Below, piece after piece: positions 18,003 to 27,107 of a DNA stretch of 55,107 nt (its first letter is position 1; every line of letters starts with the position of its first letter). The position numbers and the translations under genes are program-made. The notes under the pieces are model-generated. The model was given only the letters and a program-made list of their open reading frames with translations. It did no database searches and was not told the DNA's origin. Source of the stretch: an uncultured Prevotellaceae bacterium (GTDB taxonomy: Bacteria > Bacteroidota > Bacteroidia > Bacteroidales > Muribaculaceae); the NCBI GenBank assembly GCA_947165485.1, contig CAMVAP010000020.1, forward strand, positions 1-55,107. The letters run 5' to 3'.

Positions 18003-19739
18003 ATGAAAAAGAGTATCCTTCTTTTTTTACTATTTGCCTTGTTGATAGACACAACAGTAACGGCACAAGTGTTATTTGACGGCAAGGCTGCCGCAGTTGA
18101 CAAGTTAACAGGCACTTGGTTGATTACAGTACCCAAGAGCACCTTCGGTACCGACTACACGGCATCGGTGACCCTGGGCCACTCGGTCACCCGTTGCATC
18201 ATCAACGGGGATACCGTCAATGGCAGTTACACATTCCGTGACATTCAACCCGGTTCAAATTACCGGCTGCAACAAATCAATGGGCACGACACCATCAACG
18301 CCAACATCCAGTTCACCTTCTGGCCCGTGATTCAAATCTATGGCAACTTTGCCAAAACGCCCTACCGTACCGCCACGGTCATTTGCACCCTGCCCAATAC
18401 AACCGTACAGGAGTCTATCCCCTCCCGCGTGCGGTGGGCAGGCAGTTCCACGGCAGGTCCTTACCGCGAGAAACGCAACTACCATCTCAAGTTCTATAAC
18501 GCCGACGGGAGCAAGAAGGAAATGTCTTTCTTCGGGCTGCGCAGTGACTTCCACTGGAGGCTGGATGCCGGTCAAATCGACTTTGCCCGTGTGCGCAACC
18601 GTGTTGCCAAGGACATTTGGGCCTCATTTGCCTCGGCACCCTATTATGCTGCCTTAGAACCCAAGACGGTTCGCAACTACGTTCGCGGCGACTTTGTCGA
18701 GGTGTTCCTCAATGATGAGTACATGGGCATCTACAGCCTGAACGAGCACATGGACCGTCAGCAGCTCAAGCTCATGAAATATGACTATGACAAGGGCGAG
18801 TTTCATGGCGGATTGTGGAAACCGATGAAGTGGAGCGATGTCACTACCTTTAACATATTGCCCAGCACTGTTACCGCCAACCAGAAGACGTGGGATCAAT
18901 TCTATGTGAAGTACCCCAACATCGATGATGTGAACCCCACTAACTTCATGACACTGTACGATGCCATCCGATTCACAATCAATGCCAGTGACAAGCAGTT
19001 CATGGATAGTGCCCAGTATTACTTTGACATCCCGGTGTTCCGTGACTATTACCTGTTCACCACACTATTGCAGGCTCCCGACAACATCGGCAAGAACCTT
19101 TATTACGCCTGCTACGACGTGCAGACCGACAAACGCCTGACTATCGCGATATGGGACCTGGACTGCACACAAGGTCAATACTGGAGCAACAACGGCGGCT
19201 GGTACCATTTTCAAGACGCGGGACCCGAGAATGACTTCAGGAATGACCAGTTTATGGGCGGTCACAGGGCTTTCAAGCGCCTGTGGAGCTGCATCCCGTC
19301 ATTTCATGGCCTAGCCACCGAGCGTTATTGGGCCTTGCGCCAGTCCACCTTCAACCCCGACAGTATCCTGGCACGGTACAGGGCCTACTTCGACGAGATG
19401 AAAGCCTGTGGGGCCGACAAGCGTGAGATCGCCCGCTGGAGCAAGAACGGCTACGACCTGGATGGCAAAGAGTTAAACTTTGAGCAGGAGTATGACTACC
19501 TGAAAGAGTGGTGGACGCGGCGCATCGCCTACCTCGACACCCACGTGTTTATCCCCTATCCCATGGGAGATGTGACCTTTGACCATCAGGTCACCATCAA
19601 GGACGTCACCACCTTCATCGATTATCTGCTGGAGGAAAGCCTAGAAACCATCAATCTGAATAAAGCGGACTTCAACCATAATGGCGAAGTGGATACCGAG
19701 GATATGACCAGCATCATTGACCTGCTACTAGGCCAATAG
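18003..19739 (+). CDS. Secreted CotH-family kinase-like protein with dockerin-like tail
   Basis: A 578-residue protein from the ATG at 18003 with a signal peptide (MKKSILLFLLFALLIDTTVTAQ). The body matches CotH: a RNYHLKFYN segment, FVEVFLNDEYMGIYSLNEHMDR, then the metal-binding-like WDLDCTQGQY near residue 390. Spore-coat CotH phosphorylates partner proteins, and CotH-like domains occur on secreted polysaccharide-associated proteins. The last about 60 residues form two dockerin-like repeats (GDVTFDHQVTIKDVTTFIDY and ADFNHNGEVDTEDMTSIIDL), so the protein shares its tail type with 14622-15296. The substrate is unknown. An upstream in-frame start at 17964 is less likely because it lacks the signal peptide. 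Confidence 0.85.
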   Translation: MKKSILLFLLFALLIDTTVTAQVLFDGKAAAVDKLTGTWLITVPKSTFGTDYTASVTLGHSVTRCIINGDTVNGSYTFRDIQPGSNYRLQQINGHDTINANIQFTFWPVIQIYGNFAKTPYRTATVICTLPNTTVQESIPSRVRWAGSSTAGPYREKRNYHLKFYNADGSKKEMSFFGLRSDFHWRLDAGQIDFARVRNRVAKDIWASFASAPYYAALEPKTVRNYVRGDFVEVFLNDEYMGIYSLNEHMDRQQLKLMKYDYDKGEFHGGLWKPMKWSDVTTFNILPSTVTANQKTWDQFYVKYPNIDDVNPTNFMTLYDAIRFTINASDKQFMDSAQYYFDIPVFRDYYLFTTLLQAPDNIGKNLYYACYDVQTDKRLTIAIWDLDCTQGQYWSNNGGWYHFQDAGPENDFRNDQFMGGHRAFKRLWSCIPSFHGLATERYWALRQSTFNPDSILARYRAYFDEMKACGADKREIARWSKNGYDLDGKELNFEQEYDYLKEWWTRRIAYLDTHVFIPYPMGDVTFDHQVTIKDVTTFIDYLLEESLETINLNKADFNHNGEVDTEDMTSIIDLLLGQ

Positions 19740-19788
19740 ACCGCCCCAGTCCAGCAAAGGGCACCGGGAGTGACAAACATTCACAGAT

Positions 19789-20016
19789 TCACTCAGCCAG
19801 CAGGCGCACGTAGCCGTAGATGCCAGCCTCACGATTGATGACGCAGTAATGCGCCGGCTCGTCGGTCACCTCGCAGCCAGCGGGGTCGATGGCGTGCACG
19901 AGACTATCCTGCAGCTCGGCAAACTTGTCTTGCGCCTCCTGCTCGTCCCTGCAGTTGTACACGTCGCTCATTGCTGAGTCCTCGCTCTGGAACTCAAAAA
20001 CAACTCGATACTTCAT
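19789..20016 (-). CDS. Small hypothetical protein
   Basis: A 75-residue acidic protein (MKYRVVFEFQSEDSAMSDVY...). It starts 11 bases after the rfbB stop and probably shares its transcript. There is no signal peptide or membrane segment. The predicted strand-helix-strand pattern with an aromatic C-terminal strand (GIYGYVRLL) suggests a compact alpha/beta domain. I do not recognise a family. Codon use resembles the neighbours and the frame has no good competitor on the other strand. Confidence 0.6.
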   Translation of the reverse strand: MKYRVVFEFQSEDSAMSDVYNCRDEQEAQDKFAELQDSLVHAIDPAGCEVTDEPAHYCVINREAGIYGYVRLLAE

Positions 20017-20027
20017 GATTATGGAAA

Positions 20028-21227
20028 CTACCGGTTGCCGTACATTTCCTCGTAGTAGCGCTGATAGTCGCCGCTGGTGACGCTGTTCACCCAGGGCTGG
20101 TGGTCGAGGTTCCAGCGGATGGTCTTCTCGATGCCCACGGTGAATGGGGTCTCGGGGTACCAGCCCAACTCGCGGGCTATCTTGCTGGGGTCGATGGCAT
20201 AGCGCATGTCGTGACCGGGACGGTCGGTGACAAACTCAATGAGGTCATTATTGATCACATCCAGGTCACACTTCAACAGCTGCTGGTACTCGGGCTCCTC
20301 ACGCATGATGCGGGCGATAATGGCTATTACCTGCTTGACGATATTGATGTTGCTCTCCTCGTTGAAGCCACCGATGTTATACACCTCTCCCACGGTGCCT
20401 TGACGCAGCACCAGGTCGATGCCCTTGCAGTGGTCCTCGACATAGAGCCAGTCGCGCACGTTCTCGCCCTTGCCATACACGGGCAGTTTCTTACCCTCAA
20501 GGATGTTCTTGATGATGAGTGGGATGAGCTTCTCGGGGAAGTGGTAGGGACCGTAGTTGTTGCTGCAACGGGTGATATTGATGGGCAGGCCGTAGGTCTC
20601 GTGATAGGCCATGGTGATCAGGTCGGCACTGGTCTTGCTGGCCGAGTAGGGCGAGCGGGGCGCCAGCGGAGTCTCCTCAGTGAAGAAGTGGCGGCCATAG
20701 GTCTTGAGGTCGGTGCGACCCTCAATGACCTCGCGCACGTCGTCGCTCACCTCAAGCTCGTGGGGCTCGTCATAGTCCTTGCTCAGCGAGCCATACACCT
20801 CATCGGTCGAGATTTGCAGGTACTTCTTTCCGGGCGCATAGGTATTGTGTCCCTGGGCATCCTTCCCCGTGAGCCACGCTTCGCGCGCGCAGTCGAGCAT
20901 ATTCTGGGTACCCAGGATGTTGACTTCGAGGAACAGCCGCGGATTGGTAATGCTGCGGTCCACATGACTCTCGGCGGCAAAATTGACAATGTAATCGACA
21001 TCATTATCGCGCATGATACCCTGTACCAACTCACGGTCACGCACATCGCCACGTATAAATGTGACATTGGATCGCTCAATTTCCTCCTTAATCGATGCCA
21101 GATTGCCGGCATAGGTCAAGGCGTCGAGAATGATGACCTCGATGTTGTCACCATACTTATTGAGGATGTATTTCACAAAGTTAGAGCCAATAAAACCGGC
21201 GGCTCCAGTCACGAGATAGGTTTTCAT
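20028..21227 (-). CDS. rfbB: dTDP-glucose 4,6-dehydratase
   Basis: A 399-residue extended SDR enzyme that converts dTDP-glucose to dTDP-4-keto-6-deoxyglucose for deoxysugar (often rhamnose) synthesis. The NAD motif GAAGFIGSN is at residues 8-16, the active-site STDEVYG near 150, and YSASK near 206. It is longer than the about 350 residues of enterobacterial RmlB because of an insertion between STDEVYG and TEETPLAPRSPYSASK, a form seen in Bacteroidota. The other rml genes are not adjacent. The start codon follows a TATCTTTG element at 21257-21264. Confidence 0.96.
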   Translation of the reverse strand: MKTYLVTGAAGFIGSNFVKYILNKYGDNIEVIILDALTYAGNLASIKEEIERSNVTFIRGDVRDRELVQGIMRDNDVDYIVNFAAESHVDRSITNPRLFLEVNILGTQNMLDCAREAWLTGKDAQGHNTYAPGKKYLQISTDEVYGSLSKDYDEPHELEVSDDVREVIEGRTDLKTYGRHFFTEETPLAPRSPYSASKTSADLITMAYHETYGLPINITRCSNNYGPYHFPEKLIPLIIKNILEGKKLPVYGKGENVRDWLYVEDHCKGIDLVLRQGTVGEVYNIGGFNEESNINIVKQVIAIIARIMREEPEYQQLLKCDLDVINNDLIEFVTDRPGHDMRYAIDPSKIARELGWYPETPFTVGIEKTIRWNLDHQPWVNSVTSGDYQRYYEEMYGNR

Positions 21228-21256
21228 AATGCGATATGTTTTTTTGATTTAGTTCA

Positions 21257-21264
21257 CAAAGATA
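21257..21264 (-). promoter_or_regulatory. Candidate -7 element of rfbB
   Basis: TATCTTTG on the minus strand, 29 bases before the rfbB ATG; no perfect -33. It faces an identical TATCTTTG on the plus strand at 21287-21294, 22 bases away. Confidence 0.5.
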
Positions 21265-21286
21265 AACAAGAAATCTCTAAAAAGAG

Positions 21287-21294
21287 TATCTTTG
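21287..21294 (+). promoter_or_regulatory. Candidate -7 element of the patatin-like gene
   Basis: TATCTTTG, 17 bases before the ATG at 21312, which implies a leader of about 10 bases. No good -33 is visible. Confidence 0.5.
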
Positions 21295-21311
21295 CAAAAA
21301 AAATATTCAAG

Positions 21312-23342
21312 ATGAAGCGATTTATCACCTGTATCTTAACACTACTGATAACCGTCAGCATGGTTGCGCAACCCATTGAGGAAGCTAAGAATAAACGCAA
21401 GAAAGTGGCCGTGGTCCTGTGTGGCGGCGGTGCGCTGGGAACCATACACATCGGTGCCCTCAAGGTGCTGGAAGAGGCGGGAATCCCCATCGATATGGTG
21501 ACTGGCACGTCGATGGGTGCCATCATCGGTGGACTGTATGCGGTGGGCTATAACGCGACCGACATTGAGACCTTTATCAACGGCATCGATTGGGGTGACA
21601 TGTTGCGAGACCGGTTGTCGATGCGTAGCCAGACGCTGAACGAGCGCGAGCGCCAGAATATCTACCTGCTGGATTACCGCATCTTCCTCGACCACAGCAA
21701 GGACTCGCTGGCGGGCGGCCTGATTCGCGGAACCAATATCGAGAGAACGCTGCGGCACTACCTGCGCCAGAGCGATGACATCGACTTCAAGTCGCTGCCA
21801 CGCCCCTTTGGCTGCATTGCGACCGACCTGGTCACCGATAGCGAGGTGGTGCTGGATCATGGCTCACTGGCCACTGCGATACGTGCCAGCATGGCCGTGC
21901 CTGGCGTGTTCGCTCCCGTGAGGATGGATCATCACGTGCTAGTCGATGGCGGCACCAAGAATAATTTCCCTACCGACCTGGCCCGCAAGATGGGAGCCGA
22001 CATCGTCATCGGTGTCGTGACCGACCTGGGCATCAACGACAATTACTTCTCCTTGTCGGACATCCTGGAGCGCTCGATGGGATCCGACATCCACCAGCGC
22101 AGCGACGAGAACGAGAAACTGTGCGACCTGGTGATTCACGTCCCCACCAGGGGATACTCGGCAGCCGACTTCTATCGCTCGGCCATCCGCAACCTGATTG
22201 ACCGTGGCGAGGATGCCGCCCGGGCACAGATGGCATCCATCAAGGCGCTCAAGCTAAAAGCTGGCGTACCCGAAGACTACCGCCCCGAGTATAGCTTTAT
22301 CCAACTGGAAGATGTCGATAATACCGAGACCAGTAAACTCGTCCAGGAAGAGAATGCCCGTAACACGATCAAGGTGAGCCTGGGTGTGCGTTACGATATA
22401 GAGGAGCTAGTGGCCGCTCAGGTAGGTGCGACCTATTACTTCGGCAACAAGCTGGACCACAAGCTGGACCTCACCCTCAGACTGGGCAAGCGCACAATGG
22501 GCCGCCTGGAATGGAGCACCAGCCTCAAGCCACATCGCCGCATCGGACTCTCTTACGAGATCTGGCACAACGATTTCAACCTGTATCAGCGTAATCACCG
22601 CAGCGACAACCTGCTGTGCTTCTACCAGCGCGCCAACGCCACCCTGCTCTCGCTCGATGCCCTCAACCTGAACCTGGACCTGGGCATCGCATGGGACTAT
22701 TACCGCAACTATGATGTGCTGAGCAACATTTGGAGCCGTAGCAACTTCAACAAGAATGAATACTACTTCAGCTACCATGCCCAAGCCCAATACAACACCG
22801 AGGACAACTGGTACTTTACCCAGAAGGGTATGCGTGCCGACGTGTCATACGCCTACATCACCAACAACTTTGCCCGATGGAAGGGTCACACTGGCTTGAG
22901 CGAGGTGACAGCCCAATGGCGCATGACTGTACCGCTTTCCCGCACGACCCACTTGCAGCCCATGGTCTATGGGCGGCTGATGTTCGGCAAGGATGTCCCC
23001 GCTACTGCCGCCAACATGATGGGAGGCAACCGCTTTGGCATCTACTATCCGCAGCAATTGCCGTTTGCAGGCTTTGGCCACTGCCACGCCATGGACAGCA
23101 AGCTGCTCGTGGCGGGCTTCAAGTTGCAGCAGCGCGTGTTCCAGGAGCACTACATTATCGTCAAGGGCCAGGTCGCCGAGCATAACGACAAGCTGGGCGA
23201 CATCTTTGACCGCAAGCCCATCTGGGGCGCACAAGTCGGCTATTGCTACAACAGCATCGTCGGCCCCCTGGGTGCCTCGCTGAGCTGGAGCAACTTCACC
23301 CACCAGGTCTATCCCTATATCTCACTAGGCTTCGACTTCTAA
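21312..23342 (+). CDS. Patatin-like phospholipase with outer-membrane barrel
   Basis: A 676-residue protein from the ATG at 21312 (signal peptide MKRFITCILTLLITVSMVAQ). The same frame stays open far upstream through rfbB, but that part is antisense to a known gene. The patatin domain (about 30-300) has the oxyanion-hole CGGGALG, the nucleophile GTSMG (Ser about 73) and the dyad DGG (VDGGTKNN, about 215). The C-terminal half alternates aromatic beta-strands and ends in Phe (YISLGFDF), as in outer-membrane barrels. The architecture is that of PlpD/FplA-type (type Vd) surface phospholipases, common in Bacteroidota. The lipid substrate is not predictable. Confidence 0.9.
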   Translation: MKRFITCILTLLITVSMVAQPIEEAKNKRKKVAVVLCGGGALGTIHIGALKVLEEAGIPIDMVTGTSMGAIIGGLYAVGYNATDIETFINGIDWGDMLRDRLSMRSQTLNERERQNIYLLDYRIFLDHSKDSLAGGLIRGTNIERTLRHYLRQSDDIDFKSLPRPFGCIATDLVTDSEVVLDHGSLATAIRASMAVPGVFAPVRMDHHVLVDGGTKNNFPTDLARKMGADIVIGVVTDLGINDNYFSLSDILERSMGSDIHQRSDENEKLCDLVIHVPTRGYSAADFYRSAIRNLIDRGEDAARAQMASIKALKLKAGVPEDYRPEYSFIQLEDVDNTETSKLVQEENARNTIKVSLGVRYDIEELVAAQVGATYYFGNKLDHKLDLTLRLGKRTMGRLEWSTSLKPHRRIGLSYEIWHNDFNLYQRNHRSDNLLCFYQRANATLLSLDALNLNLDLGIAWDYYRNYDVLSNIWSRSNFNKNEYYFSYHAQAQYNTEDNWYFTQKGMRADVSYAYITNNFARWKGHTGLSEVTAQWRMTVPLSRTTHLQPMVYGRLMFGKDVPATAANMMGGNRFGIYYPQQLPFAGFGHCHAMDSKLLVAGFKLQQRVFQEHYIIVKGQVAEHNDKLGDIFDRKPIWGAQVGYCYNSIVGPLGASLSWSNFTHQVYPYISLGFDF

Positions 23343-23500
23343 ACGTCAACGGTCATAACAACAATGATAAGAAGTAAAACAATAACAGTTCTATCCAAGA
23401 ACTATCCATGAGTGTAAAAAAATTTGACATTTTAACGCAAAAAGAATAGAAAATCCGCATTTTTTTGACAAAATCATAGGCTTCCTTGTGAGTTTTGCTT

Positions 23501-23508
23501 TACTTTTG
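23501..23508 (+). promoter_or_regulatory. Candidate -7 element of the M16-like gene
   Basis: TACTTTTG lies 75 bases before the ATG at 23584; no -33 at normal spacing. Confidence 0.4.
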
Positions 23509-23583
23509 CATCAATCAAGCGGGGAAGCGTTGTCTTCCTGTCCTAAGCATGTGACAACTATTATTCATCAAACCGTAATGACT

Positions 23584-25005
23584 ATGAAAATAAAGAGTTT
23601 TATCATTGCACTGCTGCTACTGCCGGCAGTATTGAGTGCCAACGTGATGATGGCCAATAACGCCAAGCAAGAGTCACTGATCTCCAAATTGCCCAAGAAG
23701 GGGAAAATCGTCAAGGAAACCAATATTGAAGCGCTGGGCGCCAAGGACCTGGAGTTGAGCAATGGCGTGCGTGTGCTGTTCAAGTCCACCGACCCAGGGG
23801 ATGATGAGGTCATGATAAGGGCAACACAGCGCGGGGGCAGTTCGCTCTATGGCGAGCAGGACTGGGCCAATTGCGAGAAGTTCAACGCCTTCTTCGGCCA
23901 GCGGATTTGGGCTGGCCACAACAATGAGTGGATACAAAACTTCTCGGACAAGAAAATAGTAGTTTTCCAATCTATGGACACCTATGAAGACCGTGTCGAT
24001 GGCAGCTCTTCGGTCAAGGATTTAGAGACCTTGTTCCAACTCATATACCTGCAATTCACCGATGTGACCATGGACAAGAATAACTACAACACGCTCATCA
24101 AGGCCATGGAGCAGGAACTCAAGGAGGACGAGCAGGCAACAGATGACCTGTTTTTCCAGGAGAATGTGTTTATGGACTCCATCATGAGTGTTTCGTCTGA
24201 CCACAACTGGCGCCACAAGATCTTCAAGTCAAGCGACATGGCACGGCTCAACTACGACCGCATCGTCGAGATTGCCAGGGAGCGCACTGTCAATGCCGCA
24301 GGCTACACCTTTGTCATCGTCGGACCAGTGGACGAGGCGGCTATCCGCCCGCTCATCGAGCGATACATCGCCTCGCTGCCGGCCCAGAAAGGCGTGAAAT
24401 CCGATTGGGTCAATGTCGCTACCCACCCCCAGCGGGACGTCATCTGCCATTTCACCCACAAGATGAAGGATCCCAGAGCCTCGATCAACATCAGGTGGAT
24501 CAACACTCAGATTCCTTATAGCAGCGAGAATGAGATCAAGGCAAGGCTCTTGAGCGACTACCTCAAGTTTGAACGGCACCGTGAAAGGATCAATACGGAC
24601 AAATACGGGGCCTATCACCCCGTGGGAGGCAACCACCAGCATTACATGGAAGGGGACAAGCCGTTCACCGAGGTGCACGCCTTTGTCACCGTCAAGCCAG
24701 AATTTGCCGACGAGGTGACGAGAATCCTGAAAGAGGAAATGGAAAAGGCCTGTGAGCACATCGATGAAGCCAGCCTGGAGGAGTACAAGCAGGAGATGAT
24801 CCAGACTCATGAAAATTACAGGAACAAGACTGGCGATTGGAAATGGGTGCCTATCCTACAGAATTATGCCTCGACCGGTGAGGTTGACATCGACAAGGAT
24901 GACGTGCCATTCATCAAGTCCCTCACTGCCGAGGACATCTCAGCCTTTGCCCGCCAACTGCTGGCAACAGGCCACACGCTCGAGATCGTCATGACTCCCG
25001 AGTGA
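23584..25005 (+). CDS. Half-length M16 peptidase-like secreted protein lacking the zinc motif
   Basis: A 473-residue protein from the ATG at 23584 (an ATG two codons earlier, 23578, is equally possible) with a signal peptide (MKIKSFIIALLLLPAVLSAN). The section from LPKKGKIVKETNIEALGAKDLELSNGV onward resembles the C-terminal half of Bacteroidota M16 (PqqL-like) proteases, which run to about 940 residues. The active half and its HxxEH zinc motif are absent, and no catalytic neighbour lies on either side. It may be a non-catalytic partner of an M16 enzyme encoded elsewhere or a retained half gene. The frame is intact and begins with its own signal peptide, which argues against recent decay. Confidence 0.72.
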   Translation: MKIKSFIIALLLLPAVLSANVMMANNAKQESLISKLPKKGKIVKETNIEALGAKDLELSNGVRVLFKSTDPGDDEVMIRATQRGGSSLYGEQDWANCEKFNAFFGQRIWAGHNNEWIQNFSDKKIVVFQSMDTYEDRVDGSSSVKDLETLFQLIYLQFTDVTMDKNNYNTLIKAMEQELKEDEQATDDLFFQENVFMDSIMSVSSDHNWRHKIFKSSDMARLNYDRIVEIARERTVNAAGYTFVIVGPVDEAAIRPLIERYIASLPAQKGVKSDWVNVATHPQRDVICHFTHKMKDPRASINIRWINTQIPYSSENEIKARLLSDYLKFERHRERINTDKYGAYHPVGGNHQHYMEGDKPFTEVHAFVTVKPEFADEVTRILKEEMEKACEHIDEASLEEYKQEMIQTHENYRNKTGDWKWVPILQNYASTGEVDIDKDDVPFIKSLTAEDISAFARQLLATGHTLEIVMTPE

Positions 25006-25033
25006 CCCATAAGTAAAAACAACAAAACGAAAA

Positions 25034-25075
25034 CAAGCCCTATGTTTGCACCGTCAAAGTCAAACATAGGGCTTG
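25034..25075 (+). terminator. Strong stem-loop after the M16-like gene
   Basis: A 15-base perfect stem (CAAGCCCTATGTTTG / CAAACATAGGGCTTG) with a 12-base loop, 29 bases after the stop. A T-run is lacking, so it may act as terminator or 3' stabiliser. Confidence 0.65.
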
Positions 25076-25212
25076 CCTGTATTGTCATCAACCATGATTT
25101 ATTCTCCACAATGTTCACCACTTTGTGTAACACCACTTGGTGAACATTATTCACATCATTTTATACTAGCAATATAGCTAAAAAACAATCATTGGTGTCT
25201 GGGGAAAGTCTA

Positions 25213-25508
25213 GCAGGCTGAAGGCCTGCACAAGGCCAGCGGCCTTGACTATTCTTAACCCTAGGGCGCACTGGCCGAAGGTCAGTGTGGCCTAGGGAAA
25301 GCAGACCATAATAGGAGCGGGCCTCGAAGAGGGCCAATAACGTCAGAATCAGGCAATTTGACTATGGTGCGCTTGTCGTAGTGAGTGGCCCCCTTCAGGG
25401 CCCATATCGACATGAGCGTCTCTCCCCAGGCCTCACTGACCTTCGGCCAGTGCGCCCTGGGGTTGCCTCAATTCAAGGCCATCGGCCTTGCGCAGGCCTT
25501 CGACCTGC
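25213..25508. repeat. Pair of 85-base inverted palindromic units
   Basis: Left arm 25213-25297 and right arm 25424-25508 are reverse complements at about 69 of 85 positions, counted by eye. Each arm holds two small hairpins. One is CAAGGCC...GGCCTTG with a variable 3-base loop. The other is a 39-base palindrome closed by CCCTAGG/CCTAGGG in the left arm (25259-25297). The 126-base centre contains further GGCC hairpins and no frame. The region lies between two converging genes. It looks like a REP/BIME-type element but differs in sequence from the repeats beside the transposase at 35.6 kb. The rest of 25076-25665 shows nothing else. Confidence 0.75.
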
Positions 25509-25665
25509 TCGCCTGACAAAGCAAGCCCCTTCAAACAAAAACATCATAATAGCTTTGATCCCGAAGTGCTTATGCAACCTTGCTGATTTTTTACCGGACA
25601 GTAATAAAAAACAATTTGTATTTATTGTGCTTGTTGTTTTCCCTTTTACCCTCGTGAGGTTGCCG

Positions 25666-27024
25666 TCAGGACTTGCGCAGGAGTTGGACGATGCGGCTCA
25701 TCTGGTTGGGGATGCATATCTGTTGCGGGCACTTGGACAGGCAGGCCTCGCAATCGACGCACTGGTTGGCTCGGGCATCGGCTGGCAAGGCCTTGAGATA
25801 GCCGGTGAGGAAACGCTCCTTGCGCTCGGCATAGTCCGACGCGCTGGGCAATGGCAAGGGCAGGACGTGCTCATTGATGGCCTCGTTATAGAAACTGAAG
25901 TTGCCTGGGATATCGACACCATAGGGACACGGCATACAGTAGGCACAGGTGGTGCAGGGAATGATGGGAAGACCCGCCATGCCATCGGCGATTTTCTCGA
26001 GCAGGGCATTCTCGGCATCGGTGCACGGGTCGAGAGGAGAGTGGGTGCGCACGTTCTGCTCCAGATGCTCCATCTGGTTCATGCCGCTCAAGGTGGTCAG
26101 GATATTGGGATGGGAACCCACCCAGCGGAAGGCCCACTCGGCAGGCAGGGCGTCGGGGCGCAAGGCCCGCAGCTGGCTGGCATATTCATCGGCCATCTTG
26201 GCCAGCGACCCGCCGCGCAGGGGCTCCATCACCACGACTTGAATTCCTGCCTTGGCTAGTTTATCGTAGAGGTACTCGGCATCGGCATCACGCTTGCGTC
26301 CCTCCTTGTTGAGGGAGGCATGGCGCCAGTCGAGGAAATTCATCTGAATCTGCACAAAGTCCCAATGATACTTGTCGTTATGGTCGATGAGCCAGTCAAA
26401 CACCCTCACGTCGCCATGATAGGAAAAACCCAAGTGGCGGATGCGGCCCGCCTCACGCTCGCCAACGAGGAAGTCGAGCAGTCCGTTGTCGATGAAGCGG
26501 CTGTTGAGGTTGTCCATTCCGCCCTGCCCCACTCCGTGCATCAGGTAGTAATCGATATAATCTACCCGCAGCTCCTTAAAGGAATTCTCATACATTTTCT
26601 TGGCCTCGTCAAGCGCCCACAGCCGCTCGTTGTAGTTGGACATCTTGGTGGCCACATAGTATTTCTCGCGGGGATGACGGCTCAGCGCTGCGCCTGTGAT
26701 ACCCTCATTGAGGCCGCCGCCATACATCGGAGCGGTGTCAAAGTAGTTCACGCCGTGGGCAATGGCGTAGTCCACCAGTTGGTTGACCAGCTCCTGATTG
26801 TCACGCGGCAGGCGCATCATGCCAAAGCCCAACAGCGACACCTGCTCACCCGTGCCACGCTGCACACGATAGGTCATGCGCGCGGCCTGGTCGGACGCTG
26901 TACTCGCTTGTTGACTGCTGGTCGTGCCAGCCAAGGCGCTAAACGGCTCCAGTGCCGCCAACGCTGCCGCCGAACCCGTGGCAATGCCCAGCCGGCGCAG
27001 AAATTCACGTCTGTTGATGTCCAT
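25666..27024 (-). CDS. Aldo/keto reductase with C-terminal 4Fe-4S domain and Tat-like signal
   Basis: A 452-residue protein. The N terminus MDINRREFLRRLGIATGSAAALAAL has the twin-arginine pattern RREFLRR followed by a hydrophobic stretch. The aldo/keto reductase barrel follows (GFGMMRLP, FDTAPMYGGG, and the K/H segment ATKMSN...YLMHG). The C-terminal part has two cysteine clusters (CTTCAYCMPCPYG and CVDCEACLSKCP), fitting iron-sulfur binding. This is a Bacteroidota type of Fe-S aldo/keto reductase; its substrate is unknown. A TATATTTG element lies at 27056-27063. Its 3' end faces the palindromic element. Confidence 0.88.
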   Translation of the reverse strand: MDINRREFLRRLGIATGSAAALAALEPFSALAGTTSSQQASTASDQAARMTYRVQRGTGEQVSLLGFGMMRLPRDNQELVNQLVDYAIAHGVNYFDTAPMYGGGLNEGITGAALSRHPREKYYVATKMSNYNERLWALDEAKKMYENSFKELRVDYIDYYLMHGVGQGGMDNLNSRFIDNGLLDFLVGEREAGRIRHLGFSYHGDVRVFDWLIDHNDKYHWDFVQIQMNFLDWRHASLNKEGRKRDADAEYLYDKLAKAGIQVVVMEPLRGGSLAKMADEYASQLRALRPDALPAEWAFRWVGSHPNILTTLSGMNQMEHLEQNVRTHSPLDPCTDAENALLEKIADGMAGLPIIPCTTCAYCMPCPYGVDIPGNFSFYNEAINEHVLPLPLPSASDYAERKERFLTGYLKALPADARANQCVDCEACLSKCPQQICIPNQMSRIVQLLRKS

Positions 27025-27055
27025 AGTTGTAAAGATTTTGGTGATATTTCACCCG

Positions 27056-27063
27056 CAAATATA
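27056..27063 (-). promoter_or_regulatory. Candidate -7 element of the aldo/keto reductase gene
   Basis: TATATTTG on the minus strand, 31 bases before the ATG; no -33 at standard spacing. Confidence 0.45.
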
Positions 27064-27107
27064 CAACAAAACCGATTTCCAGCCCCATTTGTTTCAAGAA
27101 AACTGAA

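Noticed and set aside
20100-21311. An open frame continuous with the patatin-like gene, giving a 1080-residue protein
   Set aside because: The first 404 codons are antisense to rfbB and read as non-protein-like sequence; the signal peptide begins at 21312 just past a promoter element.
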